This document shows, piece after piece, positions 1 to 6,775 of a stretch of 7,470 nt of DNA. Under the pieces are notes generated by a model that had not been told where the DNA came from, ran no database searches, and was given only the letters and a program-made list of their open reading frames with translations. This stretch comes from Cacconaster sp045617505 (GTDB taxonomy: Bacteria > Bacteroidota > Bacteroidia > Bacteroidales > UBA932): assembly GCA_045617505.1 (NCBI GenBank), contig JAZLIS010000066.1:1-7470 (forward strand), in the 5' to 3' direction. The translations under genes were made by a program, and so were the position numbers. Position 1 is the first letter of the stretch. Each line of letters starts with the position of its first letter.

Positions 1-456
1 CTTCAGGGATACCTGAACAACGACAGCTGTTACTGGATACTGATGTCGAATGTGGAGAAGGATACGCGGAAAGCTCTGTTCTCATATAGAAAGCGCGGAG
101 AAGTGGAACTCGCTTTTGACGACATGAAGAACCTGCTGGACTTGCACCGTCTGAGAAGCCATAACGAACACACCGTCAAGGGGAAGATATTCGTGAACTT
201 CCTTGCGCAGATTGTCCTTTCAAGGCTGAACAGGACAGTGGAGGCGATACCTGCCAAGGAGAGGTCGTATATGTCTGCGACTGAGATGCTGGACAAAGTG
301 GAAACGTATACCCATATCCACTTCCGCGGCAAGTACCACGATGTCTACTCAACCCCGACGAAGGGTCAGAGGGCCGTGTTCGATCTTCTCGGAATCAAGT
401 ACGAATACAAAGGGGAGGACATGAATGCCGAGCCTCAGGCCCCGCAGGAAATGTAG
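1..456 (+). CDS. IS4-superfamily (IS1634-like) transposase, C-terminal part, cut by window edge
   Basis: This frame is open from the first base to the TAG at 454-456, so the gene starts outside the window; the ATG at 43 is only an internal methionine. A transposase of this group cuts and joins the ends of its insertion sequence using a DDE site in an RNase H-like fold. The sequence shows the IS4-superfamily signature Y-(2)-R-(3)-E-(6)-K exactly: Tyr codon at 85-87, Arg at 94-96, the catalytic Glu at 106-108 and Lys at 127-129, in the string YRKRGEVELAFDDMKN. The helical stretch that follows (GKIFVNFLAQIVLSRL) and the end (TPTKGQRAVFDLLGI) also fit the family's C-terminus. Nothing in the visible part is broken. 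Its tail differs from the tail of the deleted element at 5618-6775, so the two are relatives and not copies. Family assignment is from recognised motifs, not a search. Confidence 0.88.
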   Translation, partial: LQGYLNNDSCYWILMSNVEKDTRKALFSYRKRGEVELAFDDMKNLLDLHRLRSHNEHTVKGKIFVNFLAQIVLSRLNRTVEAIPAKERSYMSATEMLDKVETYTHIHFRGKYHDVYSTPTKGQRAVFDLLGIKYEYKGEDMNAEPQAPQEM

Positions 457-714
457 GCCTCAGTAAACCGCATTAGCATCGAATCACGGCCGTGTGGTTA
501 CAAACGGCTGGGATTTTCAGATGTAAAATAGAGCACATCTTGCACAGCCGCCCACTATGGCGCAGTCGATTCCGCAAAACGCATTTCATCTCTTTGGCTT
601 TGACAGTTCGGACTATGACCGTGGTCTTCATTGAAGATTTGGCCATCTCGTCAAAAATTGCTTACTTGTAGTCAAATTGACAGAAATAATCAACAACAAT
701 CAATACACAAAACT
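457..714. other. Intergenic stretch: transposase 3' flank and fucO leader
   Basis: No convincing gene is present here. I see the perfect 10-base palindrome CACGGCCGTG at 485-494, a possible hairpin pairing GCCGT at 489-493 with ACGGC at 504-508, and another pairing AGATGT at 519-524 with ACATCT at 535-540. None is followed by a clear T-run, so I do not call a terminator. The end of the left insertion sequence should lie in this stretch, but its inverted repeat cannot be recognised without the other end. The last 50 bases are AT-rich and free of a Shine-Dalgarno motif, as is common in Bacteroidetes leaders. Confidence 0.5.
638..668 (+). promoter_or_regulatory. Possible Bacteroidetes-type promoter for fucO
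   Basis: TTTG at 638-641 is followed after 21 bases by TACTTG at 663-668. This partly resembles the Bacteroides primary sigma factor pattern of TTTG near -33 and TAnnTTTG near -7. The downstream box is one base short of consensus. Transcription would start around 675, giving a leader of about 40 bases before the ATG at 715. This is a weak match picked by eye. The upstream box overlaps a TTGGCCATC motif (639-647) that recurs after the GH2 gene. Confidence 0.25.
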
Positions 715-1869
715 ATGGTCAACCGTTTTATCCTCAACGAAGTTTCATACTTCGGACCCGGCGCACGCAAGGAACTGCCCGGAGTCATCGCCCGTCTGGG
801 TTTCAAGAAAGCTCTCATAGTCACTGACAAAGGCCTTGTCAAATTCGGAGTCGCCAAGATGGTGAGCGACGTGCTCGAAGAGGCCGGCATCCCTTATGAA
901 ATCTACAGCGAGGTGAAGCCCAACCCCACCGTGACCAACGTGAAGATGGGCGTCAAGGCCTTCGCAAAGAGCGGAGCCGACTTCCTGATTGCCGTGGGCG
1001 GAGGCTCTTCAATGGATACCGCCAAGGGCATCGGCATCGTCACCAACAACCCTGAATTCTCCGACGTGGTGTCGCTTGAAGGCTGCGCCCCCACCAGGCG
1101 CAAGACAGTTCCCATCATCGCCCTTCCGACCACTGCCGGGACGGCCGCCGAGACAACCATCAACTACGTCATCATCGACGAGGCAAAGCAGAAGAAGATG
1201 GTATGCGTCGACCCCAACGACATCCCCTGCGTGGCAATCATCGATGCCGAACTGATGTACTCGCTTCCCAAGAGCATCACCGCGGCCACGGGAATGGACG
1301 CCCTGACACACGCAATTGAAGGTTACATCACCAAGGGTGCTTGGGAACTCTCCGATATGTTCGAAATCGAATCCATCCGTATGATAAACAAATATCTCCG
1401 CAAGGCCGTGTATGACCCGGAGAATCCGGAAGGACGTGCAGGTATGGCTCTCGCACAGTACGTTGCGGGAATGGCCTTCTCCAATGTGGGTCTGGGACTC
1501 GTCCACGGAATGGCTCACCCTATGGGCTCTCTCTTCGACATACCCCACGGAGTGGCAAATGCTCTCCTGCTGCCTACGATAATGAAGTTCAACGCCGTGG
1601 TCTGCCTCGATAAGTATGTCGAAATAGCCAAAGCTATGGGCGCATACAAGGAGGGTATGACAAAGAGCGAGGCCGCTCAGGCAGCCTGCGATGCGGTTCA
1701 GGCCTTGAGCATCGAAGTGGGCATACCTCAGACACTAAGCGAGATAGGAATCAAGGAGAGCGACATTGACGCGCTGGCCGACCAGGCGATGGAGGATGTT
1801 TGCACTCCGGGCAATCCCCGCAAGGTCACCCGCGAAGACGTGGTGGCTCTCTACAAAGCTGTACTTTAA
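715..1869 (+). CDS. fucO: Lactaldehyde reductase (iron-dependent group III alcohol dehydrogenase)
   Basis: This cytoplasmic enzyme reduces L-lactaldehyde, made from fucose or rhamnose by their aldolases, to L-1,2-propanediol and regenerates NAD+. The 384-residue product matches Escherichia coli FucO (about 382 residues) along its whole length from memory: NRFILNE near the start, NAD-binding GGGSSMDTAKG at residues 95-105, PTTAGTAAE, VCVDPNDIP, GLGLVHGMAHP, IPHGVANA and the end CTPGNPR. The iron ligands are in place as Asp195 and His199 (GMDALTHAIEGY), His264 (VHGMAHP) and His278 (IPHG). The frame is open back to 631, but I choose the ATG at 715 because family homology begins with MVNRFILNE and the bases before it are an AT-rich leader. 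The GH2 gene starts 29 bases after the stop, suggesting one transcript. Function is confident; the sugar source (fucose or rhamnose) is inference because no isomerase, kinase or aldolase is in view. Confidence 0.93.
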   Translation: MVNRFILNEVSYFGPGARKELPGVIARLGFKKALIVTDKGLVKFGVAKMVSDVLEEAGIPYEIYSEVKPNPTVTNVKMGVKAFAKSGADFLIAVGGGSSMDTAKGIGIVTNNPEFSDVVSLEGCAPTRRKTVPIIALPTTAGTAAETTINYVIIDEAKQKKMVCVDPNDIPCVAIIDAELMYSLPKSITAATGMDALTHAIEGYITKGAWELSDMFEIESIRMINKYLRKAVYDPENPEGRAGMALAQYVAGMAFSNVGLGLVHGMAHPMGSLFDIPHGVANALLLPTIMKFNAVVCLDKYVEIAKAMGAYKEGMTKSEAAQAACDAVQALSIEVGIPQTLSEIGIKESDIDALADQAMEDVCTPGNPRKVTREDVVALYKAVL

Positions 1870-1898
1870 TCACTTCTTAACACGATAACATACTGCGG

Positions 1899-4800
1899 AT
1901 GAGAAAGATTCTGACCTGCATCGCTGCGGTGATGCTCCTGCTGCCGGACTGTGTCCTCGGCGAAAAACTTGTATATCCGTTCCGATATGCCCCCCACGAA
2001 GGGCTGGTGAACCGCACTGAAAAGCAGTGGCGCGACGAAATATGCCTCAACGGCTATTGGGATTTCCAACCTGTGGCAGTACCCGGCTCATATCATTACG
2101 GCACTGGGGTGGTACCCGAACTCACGAAACCCACGGCCGACGGCTGGAGCGATGTCAAGATTAAGATTCCTTCACCCTGGAACGTGAACGATTTCGTATA
2201 TCGCAATCTGGAAGGGCCCGACCACAGGGATTTCCCTTCATATCCGTCTGAGTGGACGAAAGTGAAGATGGCCTGGATGAAAAAGAGTGTCACAATCCCT
2301 TCGGACTGGCAAGACAAGGTCATCAAGCTGCATTTCGAGGCAGTGGCCGGAAAGGCTGAAGTCTATGTCAACGGCAAAAAAGTCTGCGAGAACTTCGACC
2401 TCTTTCTCCCCTTCGATGCCGATATCACGGATATGGTGCAGCCCGGTCAGACCGCCGAGATTCTCGTCGGTGTCAGAAGCCAGAGCCTCTTTGAGGACAA
2501 CTCCACCGTCGGCCGCAGGATTGTTCCGGCAGGTTCGATGTGGGGACTGAGCATCAACGGTATATGGCAGGACGTGTTCCTTGAAGCAGTGCCGAAGGTG
2601 AGCATTGAGGACATTTTCGTCAAGCCGCTTGTCTCGAAAGGGCTCCTTGAGATGGACGTCACCGTTGTCAATGCCGGCTCAAAGAAGACTGATGCAGTGC
2701 TTCAGGGAGTTGTCCGGGAGTGGCTGAATCTGGCCGGCAAGGGGGTGAACGAAGCTCCTGTTCCGGACTGGGATCTCGGCAAGGAAGCGCTTGAAGTTCC
2801 GGTCGCCAAAGTCAGCGTTGCAGCAGGCGGAAAGGCCAAGGTAACAATCAGCGTTCCCGTAGGTGAGGGCGCGCTCAGGTACTGGACCCCCGAATCTCCG
2901 AATCTCTATTCACTGCTTCTCTCTCTGAAGTCGAAGAAAGAGACCATAGACCTCAAATATGAACGATTCGGATGGAGGGAATGGACTCTTGACGGGACCC
3001 GGCACCGGCTCAACGGGAAACCATACGAACTCCACGGAGATTCCTGGCATTTTATGGGAATTCCCCAGATGACAAGACGCTATGCCTGGGCCTGGTTCAC
3101 GGCAATCAAGGGAATGAACGGCAATGCAGTGCGTCCCCACGCTCAGGTTTATCCCCGATTCTACCTTGACGTGGCCGACGAGATGGGTATCTGTGTTCTT
3201 GACGAGACGGCGAACTGGGGCAGCGACGCCGGTCCGAAATTCGACTCGCCTGATTTCTGGGCGAATTCGAAGGAGCACCTGCGCAGACTGGTCCTCCGCG
3301 ACCGCAACCACGCATCGATTTTCGGCTGGAGCATCAGCAATGAGAACAAGCCTGTAATTCTGGACGTTGACAGACGCCCCGACCTTATTCCGCTTCAGGA
3401 GCAGGCCTGGGCCGACTGGAGGGACATAGTTCGCGAAAACGACCCGACGCGTCCCTGGATTTCGTCGGACGGCGAGGATGACGGCAACGGGATTCTTCCT
3501 GTCACCGTCGGCCATTACGGCGAAGACGAATCGATGGAAAGGTGGATAGCCATAGGCAAGCCCTGGGGTATCGGGGAACACGGAATGGCCTATTACGGAA
3601 CCCCTGAGCAGGCTTCGCAATATAACGGCGAAAGAGCCTACGAAAGCCAGCAGGGACGTATGGAAGCCATTGCAAATGAAGCATATATGCTGATATCCAA
3701 ACAAAGGGCGCACGGTGCGTCATATTCCACCGTGTTCAATATGGCGTGGTACTCGCTCAAACCCCTTCCGCTCGGTCACAGGGACCTGACAAAAGTCCCC
3801 TCTATGGAGGACGGAGTTTTCTTCGGTGATTATGTGGAAGGCCTGCCCGGCGTTCAGCCGGAAAGGCTCGGTCCCTACTGCACAACCTTCAATCCCGGCT
3901 ACGACCCCTCTCTGCCATTGTATGACCCCTGGCCGATGTACGATGCGATGAGGGCTGTCAACGCTCCCGGCGCTCCCGCGTGGTCTCCCTGGGCGGAAAT
4001 TGACAAATCAGAATATGAGCCGCTTCCCGCAGAGCCGGCAAAGCCATACAGGGAAGTTGTGTTTGTGGGCGAATCCGGGACTCTGAAGAAGGCTCTTGAT
4101 GTGCAGGGAGTGATTTACTCCGACAAGGTCACTGTCCCGTCAGAAGCCCTTTATATCATTGACGCATCGAAGGAAATTCCTGTCAATGTCAGTAAGAAGA
4201 TTGCTGCCGACAAGGCTGCGGGAGCAGAAATTCTGCTCTGGGGCCTGACGCCTGAAACTCTCGGAAGTTACATCGGACTCCTCCCCGGGAAACTTGAAAT
4301 GGACGAGCTGCGCCGCGCGACATATCTTCCCGAGCAGGTCTCCTGGACACTGGGACTGGGCAACTCTGATTTCTATTTCTGCGGACTGCAGCGCTCCGAT
4401 GTCTCCAGATACACCCTCAAAGGCGAATTTGTCGAAAAAGGCAAAGTTCTTCTAAATGCCTGCCGTACGGAGTGGAGAAACTGGAACTGGAGAGGCGAGG
4501 ATGCAAAGACCGCCTCTGTCCTGCGAAGCGAATATGAGTGCACCAAAGCTCTGCCGGTATTTGTCGAGAACGGTGGAGTCTATGTCAACACCCTGCTGAA
4601 CTTCACCGATTCGGAAAAAGGTTTCAAGACTTTGGCCACCCTTTTGAGAAATGCCGGCATAAGATGCAAGGCTGTCGAGATAGACGCCGACAGTTTCTTC
4701 TTCCTGCGTGAAGGAGAGTTGTTCTTCCCCACAAATGCGAGGAAAGCTCTGGTGGACGGCGCTCTTGAATTATATGTGTTCAGCCCCAGGCATCTGGATG

Positions 4801-5066
4801 ACCTTCTCATCGAACCGGATATGCCCAAGCTCACCCTCCACGTCAGATGCGGTGGTTGCAGACTGAAGATAAACGGGAAGGAGGTCAAGGTGGCTTACGA
4901 CAGTGGAGGAGACACCATCTTCCGCGAGCTGCCTCTGCGACAGGGATGGAACAAGCTGGAAATCAGTGGCCCGCCACAGGACAACCCTGTAACCGGCTCA
5001 TTCCGCTGCGAGAACAAGCCCGACTTCCTGCCGACCGTCAAGGCCTCGCTCACAAATCCCGAATAG
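1899..5066 (+). CDS. Secreted glycoside hydrolase family 2-type beta-glycosidase
   Basis: The product is 1055 residues long. It opens with a signal peptide (MRKILTCIAAVMLLLPDCVLG, written here in two parts: basic MRK, then a hydrophobic run), probably cut after Gly22, so it acts in the periplasm or outside the cell. Domain order: GH2 sugar-binding jelly roll at about 30-235 (WMKKSVTIP; AEVYVNGKKV), immunoglobulin-like sandwich at about 236-360, and TIM barrel from about 370 (LNGKPYELHGDSWHFMG) to about 690. The acid/base is Glu482 in GWSISNENKP and the likely nucleophile is Glu560 in GIGEHGMAYYG. Their 78-residue spacing is normal for GH2, so the site looks intact. Residues 718-1055 are extra: an alpha/beta-looking block (718-800), a middle part I do not recognise, and a likely beta-sandwich near 979-1040. 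The linkage cleaved cannot be read from sequence; galactosidase, galacturonidase or glucuronidase are all possible. It lies 29 bases after fucO, with no Shine-Dalgarno motif before the ATG. No lipobox is seen. Confidence 0.85.
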   Translation: MRKILTCIAAVMLLLPDCVLGEKLVYPFRYAPHEGLVNRTEKQWRDEICLNGYWDFQPVAVPGSYHYGTGVVPELTKPTADGWSDVKIKIPSPWNVNDFVYRNLEGPDHRDFPSYPSEWTKVKMAWMKKSVTIPSDWQDKVIKLHFEAVAGKAEVYVNGKKVCENFDLFLPFDADITDMVQPGQTAEILVGVRSQSLFEDNSTVGRRIVPAGSMWGLSINGIWQDVFLEAVPKVSIEDIFVKPLVSKGLLEMDVTVVNAGSKKTDAVLQGVVREWLNLAGKGVNEAPVPDWDLGKEALEVPVAKVSVAAGGKAKVTISVPVGEGALRYWTPESPNLYSLLLSLKSKKETIDLKYERFGWREWTLDGTRHRLNGKPYELHGDSWHFMGIPQMTRRYAWAWFTAIKGMNGNAVRPHAQVYPRFYLDVADEMGICVLDETANWGSDAGPKFDSPDFWANSKEHLRRLVLRDRNHASIFGWSISNENKPVILDVDRRPDLIPLQEQAWADWRDIVRENDPTRPWISSDGEDDGNGILPVTVGHYGEDESMERWIAIGKPWGIGEHGMAYYGTPEQASQYNGERAYESQQGRMEAIANEAYMLISKQRAHGASYSTVFNMAWYSLKPLPLGHRDLTKVPSMEDGVFFGDYVEGLPGVQPERLGPYCTTFNPGYDPSLPLYDPWPMYDAMRAVNAPGAPAWSPWAEIDKSEYEPLPAEPAKPYREVVFVGESGTLKKALDVQGVIYSDKVTVPSEALYIIDASKEIPVNVSKKIAADKAAGAEILLWGLTPETLGSYIGLLPGKLEMDELRRATYLPEQVSWTLGLGNSDFYFCGLQRSDVSRYTLKGEFVEKGKVLLNACRTEWRNWNWRGEDAKTASVLRSEYECTKALPVFVENGGVYVNTLLNFTDSEKGFKTLATLLRNAGIRCKAVEIDADSFFFLREGELFFPTNARKALVDGALELYVFSPRHLDDLLIEPDMPKLTLHVRCGGCRLKINGKEVKVAYDSGGDTIFRELPLRQGWNKLEISGPPQDNPVTGSFRCENKPDFLPTVKASLTNPE

Positions 5067-5100
5067 TATCCCGAACGGCTACCGTGAGATTTTCATTTTC

Positions 5101-5137
5101 GATGGCCATCCTCAGTTTTCGGGCGGGGTTGGCCATC
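5101..5137. repeat. Hairpin module A of a paired intergenic repeat
   Basis: GATGGCCA at 5101-5108 pairs perfectly with TGGCCATC at 5130-5137, and the inner TCC/GGG can extend the stem after a bulge. The first ten bases, GATGGCCATC, are themselves a palindrome. It sits 34 bases after the GH2 stop codon, between convergent genes. There is no T-run after the stem on the plus strand, so a classical terminator is not clear. It is related to module B at 5185-5221. Confidence 0.6.
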
Positions 5138-5184
5138 GTGCTGGAAGTTAATGCGCTGAATATCAACGTACAAGGTTTTGTGAA

Positions 5185-5221
5185 GATGGCCAGCCCCAGC
5201 AAAAAATCAGGGATAGCCATC
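5185..5221. repeat. Hairpin module B of a paired intergenic repeat
   Basis: GATGGC at 5185-5190 can pair with GCCATC at 5216-5221, with CCC/GGG inside. Compared base by base with the reverse complement of module A, 27 of 37 positions match without gaps; in direct orientation about 24 match. The modules are separated by 47 bases (5138-5184). The 3' end of the YKSEA-repeat gene, on the minus strand, is six bases further on, and the loop carries a T-run when read on the minus strand. It may serve as a transcription end for one or both genes, or be a mobile palindromic repeat. Confidence 0.55.
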
Positions 5222-5227
5222 AGATGG

Positions 5228-5566
5228 TCAATACATCAGGTGTCTCTTCGACTTGTCCTTCCATTCCGCTTCGCTCTTGTACTCTGCAAAATAGATGACA
5301 AGATCCGCCTCGCTTTTGTAATCGACGAAATAAATCTTCTTGTCGGCCTCGCTCTTGTACTTCACAAAATGCCAGAGCCCCTTGTTCCCTTCCGCCTCTG
5401 ACTTGTACTTGCACTTATAGACAACGAGGTCGGCTTCACTCTTGTATTTCGCGACATAGACCTTCACGTCAGCTTCACTTTTGTACTTGACACTGTAAAT
5501 CGTCTGGCCCTGAGCCGCTACGGCCGCCATTACGACAATTACCGCTGTGATAATATATTTTTTCAT
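5228..5566 (-). CDS. Small exported YKSEA-repeat protein (DUF6150-like)
   Basis: The 112-residue product begins MKKYIITAVIVVMAAVAAQGQ in effect: a basic start, a hydrophobic core and an AQGQ end fitting signal peptidase cleavage near residue 21, so it is exported. The mature part is six copies of a motif centred on YKSEA, starting at residues 27, 40, 53, 69, 82 and 95. Spacings are 13, 13, 16, 13 and 13, giving two triplets around a longer link containing GNKGLWHF. Between motifs lie short aromatic/beta-branched strands (VKVYVA, LVVYKC, KKIYFV, LVIYFA), which suggests a repetitive beta fold. The tail is WKDKSKRHLMY. I recall similar small Bacteroidetes proteins grouped as DUF6150; no function is known to me. 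The ATG at 564-566 of the 5 kb block (5564-5566) is preferred because the signal peptide starts there. An insertion element begins 51 bases upstream. Confidence 0.82.
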   Translation of the reverse strand: MKKYIITAVIVVMAAVAAQGQTIYSVKYKSEADVKVYVAKYKSEADLVVYKCKYKSEAEGNKGLWHFVKYKSEADKKIYFVDYKSEADLVIYFAEYKSEAEWKDKSKRHLMY

Positions 5567-5617
5567 AACCGCGAATTACTTTCGATTCACCTCACAATGC
5601 CTCCCGAATAATCAGGC

Positions 5618-5634
5618 TTAACCCACATTGCAGC
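5618..5634 (+). repeat. Left terminal inverted repeat of the deleted IS
   Basis: TTAACCCACATTGCAGC is the exact reverse complement of the sequence at 6759-6775. The next outer bases (GGC on the left, ATT on the right) do not match, so the repeat ends here. If the TTAA is a target duplication, the true repeat is the inner 13 bases. Confidence 0.85.
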
Positions 5635-5767
5635 CAGACCTCTTTTTGAAAAAAAATCATATCGTTCAATCTGCCCTCCAGACCGCTCAAGCTGGGTGCC
5701 AATGCTCCGAAAAGCCGATTTTGAAGATTTTGAAGCAAAAAGCCCTTTTGTGTGGCTCCCATTTTGA

Positions 5768-5799
5768 TTTGGTAAAGCCATTGATTATCACGAACTTTG
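5768..5799 (+). promoter_or_regulatory. Possible promoter of the IS transposase
   Basis: TTTG at 5768-5771, a 20-base gap and GAACTTTG at 5792-5799 resemble the Bacteroides TTTG / TAnnTTTG promoter, though the -7 box begins GA and not TA. It ends four bases before the ATG at 5804, so the message would be almost leaderless. Weak call made by eye. Confidence 0.2.
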
Positions 5800-5803
5800 C
5801 GGT

Positions 5804-6748
5804 ATGTTTATCAAGCCGTCAAAGAAGTGGAGGAACCCGGAGGGGAACGATGCGATAATGGTCCCATACACCTACTATCGCCTCTGCGAATCGTATCGCG
5901 AAGCCGACGGCAAGGTCAGACAGAGGACGGTTCTCGGTCTTGGGGAACTGCTTGATTTCCCGGAGGAGTCCCAGAAGCGCGAACTGGCGGAGCAGCTCAC
6001 ATCAATGATAAACGAGGGAGAGAGCAGGATATGCTTCAACCGGAAAGTGTATGATGCGGCGCTCGTCTTCTATGGCAAGTGGCTTGAGGAAAAGAAGGAG
6101 GCACAGGAACGAGAGGACAGGCTGGCCGAGGAGGCGCGCAGAAAGGCGGAGGAGGCCAGGGAGGTGAAGGTCAGCATAAAGCTGAAAAGCCTCCATCTGG
6201 AGATGTCCCGTGCAATTGGGGCCGAGCACGTCTGCCTTGACACCGTGAAGCGTCTTGGTATAAGAGAGTTCCTCGAAGGGCGCGGCTGGAGTAGGGAGAA
6301 GGTGGACACGGCGCTGGTCCAGATAATCGTCCGGGCGATATATCCTTACTCGGAATACAGGACGGTCAGATACCTCCGCGAGAACTCCGCAGTATGCGAG
6401 ATGTTCGGTCTCGATCCGGACAGGATAACGAAGGACACTCTCTACAAAAGCGCCCACGACCTTTGGAAGGTGCACAAGAGCATGGAGGACTTCCTTCACA
6501 GGCGTGTGTGCAGCCTGTTCGACATCGACGAGAGAATCCTGCTCTTCGACCTGACTAACACCTACTTCGAAGGTAGGATGGATGACTCGCTACTCTGCCG
6601 CCAGGGCCGCAGCACCTCGCCCGAGGCCAAACTGTCCGAAATACAGACTGCTCTCGGCATCCCCGCCCTCCCAGTCTGCTCGATAAAATCTGTGTGGCTC
6701 CGGGAACTACCTCCCGAAAAAGACCCACCCTCAAAATCAGGAGGTTAG
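5804..6748 (+). pseudogene. Transposase with central catalytic region deleted (IS1634-like)
   Basis: The 314-residue reading frame starts like a full transposase of its group (MFIKPSKKW, YYRLCESYR, RTVLGLGEL), has a charged, probably coiled-coil stretch at about 88-120 rich in EKK, EERE and AEEAR, and reaches the first catalytic Asp249 in LLFDLTNTYFEGR. After CRQGRS (residues 265-270) the expected core with the second Asp and the Y-R-E-K motif is missing. The following TSPEAKLSEIQTALGIPALP instead resembles the family's extreme C-terminus; compare TPTKGQRAVFDLLGI in the transposase at 1-456. The join is in frame, at about base 6610. Lacking two of three catalytic residues, it cannot transpose DNA by itself. 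It might still bind the element's ends, since the N-terminal part is complete, but that is inference. The ATG at 5804 fits the family start. Confidence 0.8.
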
Positions 6749-6758
6749 CACGCCATTA

Positions 6759-6775
6759 GCTGCAATGTGGGTTAA
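6759..6775 (-). repeat. Right terminal inverted repeat of the deleted IS
   Basis: GCTGCAATGTGGGTTAA mirrors 5618-5634 without a mismatch. It lies ten bases past the stop codon of the deleted transposase, the compact arrangement expected at an IS end. Confidence 0.85.

Larger units (their letters stand above)
5618..6775 (+). mobile_element. Internally deleted IS1634-like insertion element, 1158 bp
   Basis: The element is bounded by perfect 17-base inverted repeats, 5618-5634 and 6759-6775, and contains one transposase reading frame missing its middle. IS1634-type elements with complete transposases are usually longer, so this looks like an internal-deletion derivative that kept both ends and could be moved only by a related transposase in trans. 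The outermost four bases on each side are TTAA. As TTAA is itself a palindrome, it could be part of the repeats or a duplicated target; no other target duplication is visible. The 186 bases before the transposase start hold AT-rich leader sequence, and a small hairpin (CGGGA/TCCCG, 6701-6716) lies near the right end. Confidence 0.75.

Noticed and set aside
631..714. An upstream start for fucO at 631, adding 28 residues.
   Set aside because: The added residues look like translated AT-rich leader, and FucO homology begins exactly at MVNRFILNE from 715.
1899..1964. GH2 enzyme as a surface lipoprotein because of a Cys in the signal region (LLPDC).
   Set aside because: Pro-Asp before the Cys does not fit a lipobox; ordinary cleavage after VLG is more likely.
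2910..3713. A 267-codon minus-strand reading frame.
   Set aside because: It lies antisense to the GH2 catalytic barrel and is explained by codon bias in that gene.
4847..5401. A 184-codon plus-strand reading frame overlapping the end of GH2 and the repeat gene.
   Set aside because: It runs out of frame over the GH2 end and antisense to the YKSEA-repeat gene, with no recognisable domain.
5250..5490. Regularly spaced short DNA repeats that look like a CRISPR array.
   Set aside because: The repeats are in-frame codons for YKSEA in a signal-peptide protein, vary in sequence and have spacers of only about 24-33 bases.
5749..6701. Direct repeat TGTGTGGCTCC at 5749-5759 and 6691-6701 inside the IS.
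   Set aside because: Only 11 bases match and the flanks do not. It could be chance or a subterminal transposase site, but there is too little to call.
1..6775. A composite transposon with two copies of one IS flanking fucO, GH2 and the repeat protein.
   Set aside because: The two transposase tails differ (TPTKGQRAVFDLLGI versus TSPEAKLSEIQTALGI), and the 17-base repeat of the right element is not found near 457-714. They are relatives, not copies.
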